64,000 nt of DNA from Brachionus rotundiformis (taxonomy: Eukaryota; Rotifera; Eurotatoria; Ploima; Brachionidae), in the NCBI GenBank assembly GCA_016802295.1, contig JAESIW010000180.1, forward strand, positions 1,739,619 through 1,803,618. The letters run 5' to 3'. Below are positions 13,266 through 25,395 of the stretch, piece after piece (positions within the stretch are counted from its first letter, which is position 1; the number at the start of each line of letters is the position of its first letter). A program made the position numbers and the translations under genes. Below the pieces are notes generated by a model. The model made no database searches and was not told the DNA's origin. It was given only the letters and a program-made list of their open reading frames with translations.

Positions 13266-13663
13266 TTTTTGTATTTTAATTTAATTGAAACAACACGCAA
13301 ATTTTAAAAATTAAAAAAAAGTTCTTGGTTTAAATGTTTAATTTTATTTGTTTAAAAAAAATCATAAATCTTTTAACAAAAACTTATTTAATTTTCTCTT
13401 TCTCATTTTAAGAAAAAAATTTTAGATAGTAGATTTCTAAAAATCAATCAATCTACTTTCAATATGAAGATTTTGTATCAGATATCATTGATGATGTTTT
13501 CATCCAATGTGGGATAACTTTAAATAGAAAAAATGATTAAGTGTTTGTTTAATTAAGAAGTTTAAAGCCGGTGCGGGTCAATTTAAAATTTGTATAAACC
13601 TTTATAAAACTTAAGTATTCGTAAACAAAATAAAGTCTAAAAATATATACAATAAATTTCCTC
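13266..13663. other. Spacer upstream of Nup93
   Basis: About 400 bases between the start of Nup93 and the end of the sushi gene, both on the minus strand. AT-rich, with no motif I can name. A further small 3' exon of the sushi gene cannot be excluded. Confidence 0.5.
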
Positions 13664-15524
13664 TCAAACAGTAATACCTTTGCATCTTGGAGTTTTATGA
13701 GACCATGATCCATAAATCATGCAAACACTGGTTGATGTTCCAACAATTGTGAATCCTTTTTGACATTCATACAATAAAACGTCACCTGTTGAAGTTCCGT
13801 CATAGTACATGAAAGCATACTTTATAAGCTGAGGCTCCATACAATCTAATAAGATTCTTAATACCTGATAATTAATCGTTTTTGTTATTACTTTTACAAA
13901 ATTTAGTTTTTCTTTGTTTAAATTCAGATAAATATTTATCCATTAGAACATTTGACCATTCGAATCTGACCAAAGATTGATTATACTGGGAAATGTTTCC
14001 ATTACATTTGAAGAAATTGTACAAAATTTCATCTTCCGATAGCTCAAAGTCATATAAATAAGCTCTTGTGATTTCTCCTCGCATAGGCTGATAATCGTTC
14101 TGAGTTTTCAAATCGTCAACAATTCGAAAGCGATTTTCTTGATTAAGAATCTATTAATAGCTGTCTATTAAATTATTTTTAAAAAATTTACCTTGTTTTT
14201 TTTCAAAAAAATTATAACAAATGCTAAAATTAAAAAATTGGTTCAATTCATTGATATTAAACTCTGGTACTCCATTGACAAAAATTTGAAAATTTAGTTT
14301 GCTATGAGCAAAAATTATTTGAATCCAGCCATTTCTATTTAAAGGAGTATTCAAGTCAAAAAGATAGCTGTTAGTGGTCAAGTTATGATTTTTGAACATA
14401 CTCAACTTGATCATTAAGCTTTTATTAGAGAAATAAATAGTTTTCTTAAAAAAAAATTAAACTTATTTTACTTTGAATCTTTGTTAGATAAAAGTGTAAT
14501 ATTGAAACATGAGTAGAAATAATTTAAAATTGATATATCTCTTGTGTAGTTTGTTCTTAGCCATATTCCAAAATTGAGAGGCAAATTCGTGGCTTCGATG
14601 TTTAAGCGGATTTTTTTAAAAGAAAAGCCGAATTTAAATGAATATTCTGATAGATCTTAAATTTAAATCATAGTAAAAAAAATTTTTTTATTTTTGAATA
14701 TTATTTCTATAACTTGTTTTTATCTTAGATTCTCGAACTGGTATGAAAGGTCCAAGGTATATAAGTCAATACAAGTACTAATATATTTTCATCAAAAGAA
14801 ATAATCATTTATAGAAATATTAATAAAAAGTTCAATTAAAAAATCTTAATACCCTTATATTTAGCTGGAAAAGGAATAGTGGTTTGCTTTTGCTTTTTTG
14901 TAGTTGTGGTAGTCAGCAAATGATAATTTTCCTTCTCTTAATAAAATTTTTTAGTTAAAATGAATTAAAATTATATCAGATTTTCATAAACTGTATTTTT
15001 ACCTATGCATTTTGCTTCCAGACCTGACCAAATGCCGACAGGCAAACAAAATCTATAAGACGTTCCAATCATATAAAATTTTTCAGGGCAGGAAAAATGA
15101 CATATTGTTCCATAATCAACATTATCACTGGTACAATTAGATATGACAGAAATTCCAATTTTTAATGATTTGCATTTTTTTTCTTTAGAAAAAGTACATA
15201 CAACGTCTAATTTTTAATAGTTTTTGAATCAATACTTTCGCAGAAAGGTAGATCCCCGCTCCATTTTGGCTCATTATTGATATAAATGCACTTCTGAATA
15301 GAAGAACCATATAAAGTAAAACCTGGATAACATTTTATTCCGCAAACGGACCCGAGACTAGAAGAACAGTACCCTCCTACAATAAAGCCATTTTTAGGTT
15401 GAACCAATTCTGGACATTTCTTTAAAATTTGAGTTTATTATTTAAGTTTTGGTACTAATTTTCTTACTTCAGCAATGACCAATTTAATAAAAAATTTTAT
15501 CAGCAAAGTTCGAAAAATCCTCAT
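13664..15524 (-). CDS. Secreted sushi (CCP) and LamG/pentraxin-like domain protein
   Basis: Eight exons: 15524-15468, 15419-15236, 15182-15003, 14936-14853, 14655-14472, 14418-14192, 14137-13892 and 13845-13664. They join to 447 residues. Residues 1-19 are a hydrophobic signal peptide (MRIFRTLLIKFFIKLVIAE). Two sushi modules follow, the first from CPELVQPKNGF to GDLPFCE, the second ending GIWSGLEAKC. A threonine-rich linker (TTTTTKKQKQTT) leads into about 220 residues with a concanavalin-like fold pattern (RNGWIQIIFAH, FVNGVPEF, MRGEITRAYLYDFELSEDEI). The last part resembles the C-terminal strand of LamG/pentraxin domains. A third sushi module ends the protein. The context suggests an extracellular recognition or matrix protein; the ligand is unknown. 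The module order is like fragments of SVEP1-type proteins, but no orthologue is claimed. The stop lies after a possible donor, so a further exon is possible. Confidence 0.8.
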
Positions 15525-15819
15525 TTAAAATATATTTTAGAGCCAATCCTAAAAAATAATCAATAATCTTTCATATTTATCTATTTTTTAGGATGTTCTT
15601 GAGACTTTTTTTATAGATAAAGACTAAAGAAGCTTTTTAAGTACCCGCCACTTTCAAAAATATTTTGGCTTATCTTTTAAGAAATCAAAAGATTGAAGAA
15701 AAATTTTATGTCGAGAACACTATTTGCTTTTATAATGCATTTTTTTTAAGATTTATAAATTCAATACACGTAAAAGAGTTTAATAATATGTAGCATAAAT
15801 TGCTAATTAATACGCTATA

Positions 15820-16734
15820 ATGTCTCAATCGAAATACATTCCAGTATTAAGAGTGACTCAGCTAGACACCAATGAACTTGACCAATCTATTCTTTCAACA
15901 TTAAAACAATCCTTAAACCAAGACACTTTAAAGTACATCCAGCACCATTTTTTTCAAAAATACAACACCGAACTTTTTAGCATTATAAAATTTCTTTTAT
16001 GGTATGGCACTTTTAACAAACGATCGCAAACAATTGGACAATCGATCCTTAATTGGACCTATTTAGAAAATGAAAACCTTAATAAATTCAAAAAAATTAT
16101 TCACTGCCTTATATTTTGTTTTGATGAGTTTTTTATTGAAAAATTTCCAATTTTAATCAAAAAAATTATTTGCTTTTTGGAAAAAAAACAGAAAAAAGAA
16201 TTGGATAATGAAGCAGTTTTAAACCGAAAAGTTGATAAAATTACAAATTTTTTTTCAACTATTTTTAGAGGTATATCATTTCTGCACTATCTTCAGTTTT
16301 TATTCGATGGTAAATATTTACATCCATGGGAGAGAGTTCTTCGTTTAAAGCCAAATTACAAGCAAGACCAGTATCTGAAAAGCTTTAACCACGAGATTAG
16401 TGAACGAGAAGAGCTGTGGCAAACTTATTTTTGTCTTTTTAAGCTTACTAATAGCTTTATAAGTTTTAACAAACTTTACTCAAAAGTACGGCAATTCCGA
16501 GCCAAAAATTCTACTATTCATGATGAATTCAGCATAAAAATATGTGCTTTATGCGATAATTCACCAACTATGGTGCATTGTTCAACAAATTATGAAAAGT
16601 TGGAGTCGTGTAAACATGTATTTTGCTATCTTTGTATCAAAAGAGCTTTGATGGATACTCAAAATAAGTTCGAGTGTCCAGTATGTAAGAAAACTATTGT
16701 CGAAATTCAGCTGTATAATTTAAATTCAAATTAA
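15820..16734 (+). CDS. PEX2: Peroxisome biogenesis factor 2 (RING E3)
   Basis: A single exon of 304 residues (human PEX2 is 305). The N terminus PVLRVTQLDTNELDQSI is the PEX2 signature. A hydrophobic middle region gives the membrane spans, and a C-terminal RING runs from CALCDNSPTMVHC through CKHVFCYLC to CPVCKK. PEX2, PEX10 and PEX12 form the peroxisomal ubiquitin ligase channel that recycles the PEX5 receptor. The gene diverges from the sushi gene across 295 bases. Its stop is only 97 bases before the next start on the same strand. The lack of introns is notable among heavily split neighbours. Confidence 0.93.
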   Translation: MSQSKYIPVLRVTQLDTNELDQSILSTLKQSLNQDTLKYIQHHFFQKYNTELFSIIKFLLWYGTFNKRSQTIGQSILNWTYLENENLNKFKKIIHCLIFCFDEFFIEKFPILIKKIICFLEKKQKKELDNEAVLNRKVDKITNFFSTIFRGISFLHYLQFLFDGKYLHPWERVLRLKPNYKQDQYLKSFNHEISEREELWQTYFCLFKLTNSFISFNKLYSKVRQFRAKNSTIHDEFSIKICALCDNSPTMVHCSTNYEKLESCKHVFCYLCIKRALMDTQNKFECPVCKKTIVEIQLYNLNSN

Positions 16735-16831
16735 TAAATAGTTTTTTCAAATTAGACTTTTTTTTCCAACTTAAAAAAGAAATTAAACTCTTTTTTAAGT
16801 GATTTATTTGATTGAATAATTGGTGTAGATT

Positions 16832-17187
16832 ATGGGTACTAGATGGGGTCAAATTGTAAGAGAAGAAAGCAAGAATAATCCAGGTATTGCTGAATATACC
16901 AAGTGCCAGTCGGCCGTTTTCACATATTCTAGTTTTACTCTGCTTGGAGTAAGTGGTCTTACATACTCGATTTTGCAGCATAAAATGTTTAATCCTATCC
17001 CATTAAAAAATCGAGTTATGGGCAGTATTATTACAGGTAACCAAAAAGGATTGTTTTACCGATTGATAAAATATTTAAATTAGGATCATTTTGTGCGTGG
17101 TATCTAGCACGAGTTCGGACACAGTATTGCCAAGAGCTTTGGCTGATTCTTGACGAAAAACATCCAAAAAAAAGAGATACTGAGTAG
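16832..17187 (+). CDS. TMEM141: TMEM141 family small membrane protein
   Basis: Two exons, 16832-17036 and 17084-17187, giving 102 residues (human TMEM141 is 108). Shared features are NPGIAEYTKCQSAVF near the N terminus and ARVRTQYCQELWLILD near the C terminus. The latter corresponds to the ARVES..CNNLWLFLE pattern of the family. Two hydrophobic segments lie between (about 34-52 and 60-80). Function is unknown in all animals. An AG three bases before the ATG (GGTGTAG, then ATT) could be an acceptor. With only 97 bases to the PEX2 stop, a bicistronic unit with trans-splicing is possible but unproven. Confidence 0.85.
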
Positions 17188-17772
17188 GGAAATAAGGAAA
17201 AATTAAACTAATTATTAATCTTTGATTAACATTTGATGAATGAGTTTTTTCAAATAAATTTTGATTATTTTCATAGCTTAAAAAATTTATTCTTAAATTT
17301 AAGAGGCATAAAAATCTCTTGTTAAATTCGAACTAATTTTTTATTTTATTTTTTTTTTGCATTTATTTAGAATAAAATGGTAAATTATACTTTATGAAAT
17401 AAAATTGGTATATTGATAAAAAGGTTTATTTTTAAGTCAGCATTGTTTAACTTTCAAAGTTTGTTAACTATTGTAATTCTGCTGATTTGTACATGCACTT
17501 ATGTGAGAGCATTTGCACCTAATTTTTTGGATAAATATAAAACAGGGTATCTTTAAGGGACAAAAAAAAGTTGTTTTAATATTTATTTGAAGCTTTCGGG
17601 GCATATTTTGGAAATGCGCGCGAATTGGAGAGAGGAAAAGCCCTTATGTTTCGTTTTGTTGCATTGCGATGGCATTTAGTCTTCTATTTTGGTCATAAAA
17701 AATCATTTTGTTTTCAATTTTATTTATTTTTAATATAAAACAACAATTTTGTGGAAAAATTATTTTTTTTAT
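17188..17772. other. Spacer between convergent TMEM141 and ABCG
   Basis: About 585 bases of AT-rich sequence between two 3' ends. No gene seen. Confidence 0.55.
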
Positions 17773-20532
17773 TCAAGCTCTACTGATTTTGATTCTTAGA
17801 ATGATAAATGAAATAATTCGAAAAATGAAAAATAATAATATAAGAATAATGAAGTCTAATGGAAGCATACTCTTAGTTGATAAAAAATAAAATTTATCTC
17901 AACTTTTTTAATTTAAAATTTACCTCTTTAAAGCCATTAGCTTCCAAAAACTCTTGTCCATTTTCAAAGCAGCCATTTTCAGCGCAAACATTAGAATTAT
18001 TTGAATTTTTTGTACAAGGTATACTATCAACATTACGCCACAAGTAAACATTTGTGATTTCGTTTGTATAAAAAAACCATGAAATGTATTTTAACCAAAT
18101 AAAGTAATCAGGAACTCCGCTGTTAATTAGAACATAAGTAAATCTAATTTAAAAAATTTTGGCAAATTTACACATCATTTAAGAAAAATCCTGCAAAAAT
18201 AAGCAAAGGCATCATTATGGGAACTACCATAGCCAAAGCTGCCTCTGTATTTGGGGCAATAGCTGAAATAAAAAGACCATAAGACACAGCAACTTGGGTG
18301 CAAAGTATTAGGGTCAAAAGAATTTGAATAAAAACTCCGAAATTATCATTTAAACCAGCCATCCAGTACACAATAGTTACCATTATCCCGGGTAGAATAA
18401 CAAATTTCGGAAACTTAAAAACTCAATTTATATTTTTATTTTGGATTAATTTTATAATAATATAGTTAAAATGAAATAGTTAGAATTTTAAATTCTGAAA
18501 AATTACTTCTGCTATTTGTTTTACAAAAAAATAAGGTGTTATTGAGAATATCCTATTTTTGCTTTCCCGGTAAACAAGAACCAAATCCATAGGAAAAGTC
18601 TAGAAAATTTCAGCAATAGAATGTTTAAAGATAGTAATCAAATAATGATATAATAAAATATACATTAACAACTCCAAACAAGAAAGCAAAATTGCACTGC
18701 ATGAGAATAATAAATAATGCACCAGTTCGATTCTGAACACCAATTTCATTTTTTTCCAATCTCAAAAAGATTAGTCCAAGAAAAACGGCAACAATCTTGT
18801 TTATAATTGCTTAAGTAAATTTAATTTTTAATAAAAAAATAAAATAATAATACAATAGTTTGCATCGCAACTACTTTAGTGGCTAAAGGATTTCTTAGAT
18901 CCATTTTTAATTGTCGCCAAAGAAGCCAGCCAAATTGGCTCGAATATGTTGAATTATATTTTGGGGCATCGTTATCATCTTCATTCATCGGTTGACTTTC
19001 AGTTAATTGAATTTCGTAATTCATTCTATAATAAAGTTCATTTTTTTCAAATTGATCAGCAATCATCTTAAAAATAAAATAAAAAATAGATGAATTAGTA
19101 TTTTTTATTTTATCGCTATACGTTGACTCTGTACAAAGAATTTTCTCTATCTTGTGGTGAAACAGCCAGAGTTTGAATATAATGGTCAGCTTAAAAAAAA
19201 ATTTATGTTTTATCTGTGACAACAATGGATTTAAATTGATTTTTACCAGGATTATAAAGATATGGCACTGGATATCCAAGTCTTGAGATATTTTTTAGTT
19301 AATGATTTAAATTTAATATAAATTTTAAATCTTACCCAGAAAAGTAATCAGGGGCCAACGAGTTAGGGCCCAAGTAGGCAAGACGGCCTTCTGCTAGTAG
19401 AATCAATGTATCGAACATTTCAAATATTTGTGAAGAAGGCTGGTGAATAGTGCATATAACAGTTTTACCTTGGTCGGCCAGCCTTCGCATTGATTCAACC
19501 AATGTCTGAGCCATGGAAGAATCAAGACCTGAAGTGGGCTCATCACAAAAAAGTAGTGATGGATTGTTAACAATCTTTTTAAAATTTATTGAAGGTTTTT
19601 CTTTAAGGTAAAAAAATTACCTCAGATGCATAAGCCAATCTACGTTTTTCACCACCTGATAGGCCTTTGAGTTTGTCTCCAACTCCTTGCCAAATAGAAA
19701 TAAATTCAATTTTTAAAATTTATTTTAAGTCATCTGAACAAATCTGAATTTAAGGCAAAATCAAATGACCTCAGACCAATAATTTTAATATCCTCACCTA
19801 TTATTGTATCTTCTGCTTTTACTAAATTTACCTATTTAATTAAAATTTTATTAACAGATAAATTTGGTAAATTTTTAAAATTTTTGTATCACCTCTTGAA
19901 TTACTTCATCTATTCTTTGAAAACGTTCCTCTCTAGAATAATCATTGCCTAATTTAAGCATTGTCTGAAAATAATTAATTTTTTTCTTTCGATAATCAAA
20001 ATTATTTGTATTCATTTTACCACAAATGTCAAATGTTCTCTGACAGTTAAGACACCATGAAATAAATCATCCTGCTGGACAAAACCTGAATACCGGGTTA
20101 TCATGTCCCAATCAGTTTGGATACCATTTATTTTTACATCTGCCTCAATTTCCAGCTTTCCTTTATTTCTAAAATTCAAAATGTTTAAAAGTGTTGTTTT
20201 TCCAGCTCCGCTAGCGCCCATGATTGCACACAACTGACCAGGTTTAACTATTCCCCTAACTAAAAATTAAATTTTTTATATTTTTCTCAATTATTTTTCA
20301 ATATACCATTTGTTAATATTTGTTTGTATTCATCTTCATCAGATGAAGAAAATCTTGATAAAATTTTTTCTTTCAGACTAAGTTTATTTTTTACCCATGC
20401 ATTAGCATTCCAAGTAAGTGTTATCGGAAAAACTTTATTTCTTAAGACTTTCGAACCTGTCTGATAGTATTGAGTATTATTGTTGTAATAATCATTTGGA
20501 TATTGATTAGAATCTGGGTAACTTTCCAACAT
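17773..20532 (-). CDS. ABCG-family half transporter (White/ABCG1-like)
   Basis: Fourteen exons join to exactly 651 codons, 650 residues, normal for an ABCG half transporter: 20532-20307, 20259-20021, 19964-19893, 19831-19798, 19685-19621, 19574-19336, 19281-19247, 19189-19122, 19066-18854, 18795-18664, 18599-18507, 18413-18172, 18119-17924 and 17871-17773. The nucleotide-binding domain comes first. It has Walker A in IMGASGAGKTTLLNIL, a Q-loop in FVQQDDLF, signature LKGLSGGEKRR, Walker B LLFCDEPTSGLDSS and the switch histidine in TIHQPSS. The membrane domain follows, with QFGWLLWRQLKMDLRNP as the connecting helix, then six hydrophobic spans. The last span is DFIILILLFFIFRII. Between spans 5 and 6 is a loop with several cysteines (PCTKNSNNSNVCAENGC), typical of the family. 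Such proteins dimerise to export sterols, pigment precursors or xenobiotics; the substrate cannot be read here. Confidence 0.92.
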
Positions 20533-22074
20533 CTTAGTACCAGTTTTAAAGTTAATTTTTTTTAATTGGAATTTTTTTATTTGTACATGAAATTGTCAAT
20601 TTAAAAAAACAAAACCTTAAATAATCTAACATAGATAGATATAAATGATCATATTTTCAGAAATTAACTTGTCAGATTAATATCAAAATAGATAGGTAAA
20701 TTTTATACCAAATATATATTCATTTAGTATTTATGTAATTGTTTTAAATTATATTCAAAAAATGCTTGCTCAGACAAAATAGTTATGCTTAATGATTGAG
20801 CATTTTTGTTTCAGATCCTTATGTAACAATAAATGAACAAAATTAGAAAAGCAATTTTAAAAATGATATAGTCTTTTTCAAAATACCTTGATTTACAGTC
20901 TTTTGTTAAGATCACATTTTTTTCCTCTGTTAAATTTGATGCTTGGCTTAATTTGTTGAAATTGTTTTATAATCGAAGATTTCAAGCGAACAAATTATCA
21001 AACATGTTTCTCTTAATTTTAATTGATAATTAGTATTCTATTACATAATATAATTTTTTTATTTCAAATTAAATATTAACATGTGATTAAGTTATTTTTT
21101 TACTAGATTAAAAAATGGAATTTATAAAAGTTTTTAAAAAAAGCTTAATTAATACGAAAAAAATTCTCAGTCACAAATTATTAGCTCCTATTTGATAAAA
21201 CTTACTTTATTAATTTTAAAATTAAATGACGAAAAATTGTGAGAAATATCTTTTTTGAAATTTAACCAGAATATTTATTAAATAACATATTTTTGGAATT
21301 AATTTAATTGAACATTTTCAAATATTACCAAAAATTTTCCAAAAACCTTTAAAACAGAGACATTAGTAATAGCAAACTATTGCCTGTTAAATCATTATTG
21401 ATTGTCAGTATTTTATTTCACGATACACCAAAATTATGAATTAACATTTTAATTTTTATTAATAAAAAATATTTTATCTTTTTTTGAAAAGAGTTCATCA
21501 GAGAAATTATTGTTCCAACAGGGCAATATAAGTTGGTAAACATCATATATCTTGAGAACAGCATTGTAACAAAAACTGGAATTTATTGGGAAATGTTTCA
21601 TGATCGTATAGATAATTTAGATTACTTAACAGATTATATAGTCATATTATTTTAAATTTTTAGAAATATTAATGTGAAGAGGAAACCGAATTTATTGAAC
21701 TGGAAATAAAGATAGGAAAAATTCTCCTATTTTAGATTCTTTGAAAAAGACATTCTACAAAAGTAATCAGTAAAAATAGAAGTTATTTATTCAAACTTTA
21801 AATATGTTTGCTAGTCATCTTATCTTATTTTATTTATATTTTCAATTCTTAAATTTACAGTGGTGATTTGTTTTTACCTTTTTTTAACGTAAAATTACGT
21901 AAATTTACACTTATAAGGACTGGTTAATTTACGTAACAGCGAAACATTTTGTCGAGTCTTTGAACATTATTTGGATAATGTTTTGGTATGAAAATTGCCA
22001 TTGAAAATTTTTAAAAATACTACAGTTTGGTCAAATAATTTATTTTTTACATTTAAAATAAATTAATTTATTAA
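20533..22074. other. Intergenic spacer between ABCG and the LINE
   Basis: About 1.5 kb of AT-rich sequence holding the upstream region of the ABCG gene. No exon or named motif seen. Confidence 0.55.
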
Positions 22075-22143
22075 AATGGAGCTAAAAGGCTTCATAAAAT
22101 TGATGTCAAGTACAATAGGGTCTTCATTAACGCCGATCTAACG

Positions 22144-25100
22144 GTGGCGGAAAGGGCATTTGAAAAACAACTGAGAGAAGAGAGGGATAAGTTGAATGAA
22201 ATCGAAGAGAATGATAAAACTGGTTATAAATGGAAAATTTTTGATGGTAAAATAGTCAGAGTAAAACAATTAGTAAATAATGAAAAAAGAAGTGGGAGAA
22301 GTATGGGAGGAATAATGCTGGAATCCATGGGATATCCAGCTCCACTCAAATCAATCAACAATAATCCAAATAAAGATGATTCCATGTATTGCTTGAAAAG
22401 TAGCCACCAGAAATACGCAAGTTTAAGTTGTTGGTATACGAATGCCACATCCTTGAACAACAAGCTACATGAACTCACAGCGATTACTCATATATATAAT
22501 TATGACGTTTTATTCATTACAGAAACCTGGTTCGATGAGTCTTCAGTAGTTCACATTGAGGGCTATGTATGCTACCGTCAAGACAGACAAATTAGCAAAA
22601 GAGGTTGAGGGTTATGTATTTATCTAAAAAATGGCATAATGGCTACTGAAATTCACAAAGACAGACTCTATAATCAAGCTTCTATTGAGCAATTTTGGTG
22701 TCAGATAACATGCGGAGGAGAGTTGATATTGATAGGGTGCATCTACTGCCCATATATTGCTAAATCGATTGACGAAATCAAATGGAGTATAAGTAGAGCA
22801 AGAAAAATGCTAGATGCAAAAAAAGTAAGTGGTATGTTGATTTGTGGAGACTTTAATTGCCCTAATATTTCGTGGTATCACAATGGTGAATGGAATCTAG
22901 GGGAAAAGTCTAGCTTAGAAGAGTCTGAATTAATTGATGCATTAGAGGACTGTTTTTTATTTCAAAACGTTACTGAACCAACATTTCAAAACGATGATAA
23001 TTCTCAGTCGTCAACATTAGACCTAATATTAACTGAAAGTGATACTAGGATTGTAAATTTAAACACCGGACCAGGTCTAGGGAGTTTGAATCGCGGTCAT
23101 ATGAGCATTACATGGAACTTTATTTACTCAAATGATAATATGTACGATAAAGTTTTGTTTCATTGTGAATTATTTAACTTCAGAAAAGGAAATTATCCTT
23201 TAATATCAAACTTTTTGAATAGTGGACTGGGTTATGAGCTTTAAAGGGCTAAATATAAACGAAATGTATGAAGTTTTCCTCAAATTGTATGAGTGCGCTT
23301 GCAGGATGTTTATCCCAAGACGAAATAATATCTCAGTCCTTAGAAAAAAGGCACCTTGGATGAATCAGAAACTCAAAAGTTTGATTAAGACTAAAAAGAC
23401 TTATTGGAGTAAAGCAATGTATGGAAGTAGACAAAATAGGCAGCACTTTTTAAAGAAATTTAAAATGATAAAAAATCAAGTAAGTCAAGCGCAAAGTCAA
23501 AGAAGCAGTCAAAACATTTGAGTCAAATATAGCAAAACAATCAAAAAATAATCCTCGACTTGTTTATAAATACATAAATGAGAAACTAAGAGTTAAACCA
23601 GAAATTCATTCAATAAAGAGAGAGGACTTGTCATTGACAACTGAAAAAAATGAAATTGCAAAAATCTTTAATGAGCATTTTCAATCAGTCTTCACTAAGG
23701 ATGATGAGATCAGTAAGTCAAATTTTTTGAAAAGAACTAATGCCACCTGCGATATAGACATTGAGGAGGAAATCACTCAAATGGTTACTTTAGAAGCTCT
23801 TCGTCAATTAGATGAGTCAAAAAGTGCAGGAGTGGATAATGTCAGCCCATTCTTTCTAAAGAAAACAGCAGAAGCAGTTTCTCTGCCACTATACTTGATA
23901 ATAAAGGAATCTCTAAAAACAAGTTCATTACCAGAGATATGGAAGAGAGCAAACATTACTCCAATTTTCAAAAAAGGTGATAGATGCAACGTGAAGAACT
24001 ACAGACCGGTTTCACTCACATCGATTGTATGCCGAATCACTGAGAAAATCATAAGAAAATTTATAATTAGACACTTAAACCAGAACAGATTAATTAACAA
24101 ATGCCAGCATGGATTTATTTCAAATAAATCTTGCACTACAAACCTTTTGGAGAGTGTTGACCTGATAACGTTTGAGCTTGCCCAAGGAAATATGATTGAT
24201 ATTGTCTATACTGATTTCTCAAAAGCATTCGACCAGGTCAGTCACAATAAGTTAATCCAAAAGTTGATGAACTATGGGATCAAAGGAAAATTACTCAATT
24301 GGATCAAATCCTTCCTTCGCCATAGGAAACAACGAGTGGTGCTTGGTCATGCAAAATCGGATTGGTTAGATGTAACAAGTGGAGTTCCTCAAGGTTCAGT
24401 ACTTGGTCCACTTCTTTTTGTTATTTATATAAATGACCTTCCGGAAATACTCGGTGGAAGATCCTCTCTGTATGCGGATGACTGCAAGATATATTGCATA
24501 TTTAATAAATTAAATGAAAATTTAAAGAAAGAGCAGTTACAAGATGATATAAATAGTCTTGTCAAGTGGTGTAGTGAATGGTCGATGAATCTTAACACTG
24601 AAAAATGTGAAGTAATGCATATTGGTAGGAATAACCCAAGAACCGATTATTATATATCAAAGGAAAATGAAGCCCACAAATTGACGAAGGCTTCTGAACA
24701 GAAAGATCTAGGAGTCATAGTTAATTCGGACATGAAATGGTCTAAGCAAATATGTGCTTCATCGGCAAGAGCAAACAGAATTCTTGGGCAAGTATTAAAT
24801 GGTTTCAGTAACCATGATTCAAATATTATAAAAAAAATGTACACAAGTCTAGTGCGGCCCCATCTCGAATATGCAGTATCAGTTTGGAATCCATACCTGA
24901 AGAAAGATATTGATACACTTGAGAGAGTACAGAGAAGAGCTACACGAAAAATAAATGGATTCGGTGAGCTAAGTTATTCAGAAAGACTCAAAAAACTGAA
25001 TCTTACAACACTTTCGACAAGAAGGAGACGCGGAGATCTAATACAAATGTACAAGTTCATGAATGGACTTGACGAGATAAGTTGGTACAGCGAACATTTG

Positions 25101-25295
25101 GAAGGTGTAAGTACATATAATACAAGAGGTAATCGATACAAACTTAGAAGAGAACTAACAAAAAACTGTTTACCGAGGTATAATTTTTTTACTAACAGAG
25201 TTGTTAGCGATTGGAACAAACTGACAAATGAGGTAATCGAATCGAAAACAATTGACTTATTCAAAAACAAACTAGATGTCATATTGAGTGACTAA
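22144..25295 (+). pseudogene. LINE endonuclease/reverse transcriptase, broken by one stop and two frameshifts
   Basis: The endonuclease half reads on to ISKRG, where a TGA (22606-22608) interrupts a stretch that continues in frame as GLCIYLKNGIMATE. It contains TETWFDE, GDFNCPNISW and STLDLILTES, matching APE endonuclease motifs. The frame shifts near 23240 and again near 23490-23520. From about 23628 an uninterrupted frame of 555 residues holds the reverse transcriptase: KSAGVDNVSPFFLKK, IFKKGDRCNVKNYRPVSLTS, TDFSKAFDQVSH, SGVPQGSVLGPLLF and the catalytic box LYADDCK. The conserved C-terminal part (LVRPHLEYAVSVWNPY, then FTNRVVSDWNKL) is present. The copy cannot make the full polyprotein, but the lesions are few, so insertion is probably recent. 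Confidence 0.88.
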
Positions 25296-25347
25296 TATTG
25301 CTTACAGTCTGATTAATCCAGACTTCACGCACTAGCGTAGCAATTAT

Positions 25348-25391
25348 CATTATTATTATTATTATTATATTATTATTATTATTATTATTAT
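25348..25391. repeat. ATT microsatellite, LINE 3' tail
   Basis: A near-perfect ATT run with one interruption directly follows the LINE 3' end. It is best read as the tail generated during target-primed reverse transcription. Confidence 0.85.
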
Positions 25392-25395
25392 AAAA

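Larger units (their letters stand above)
22075..25395 (+). mobile_element. Non-LTR retrotransposon (APE-type, CR1/L2/Jockey-like), 5'-truncated
   Basis: The element starts inside a conserved protein end (VFINADLTVAERAFEKQLR) seen at the C terminus of CR1-type ORF1 proteins. It continues into an AP-like endonuclease and a full reverse transcriptase. It ends after the stop codon with a short hairpin (AGTCTG at 25306 pairing with CAGACT at 25319) and a long ATT microsatellite tail, a common 3' end of these elements. Base composition is less AT-rich than the flanks. The 5' boundary is approximate. Both flanks contain TAAAATAAA, which might be target-site duplication or chance. Confidence 0.88.

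Noticed and set aside
22075..25395. Considered as a domesticated host reverse transcriptase
   Set aside because: Stop, two frameshifts, LINE 3' hairpin and microsatellite tail all indicate an ordinary decayed retrotransposon.
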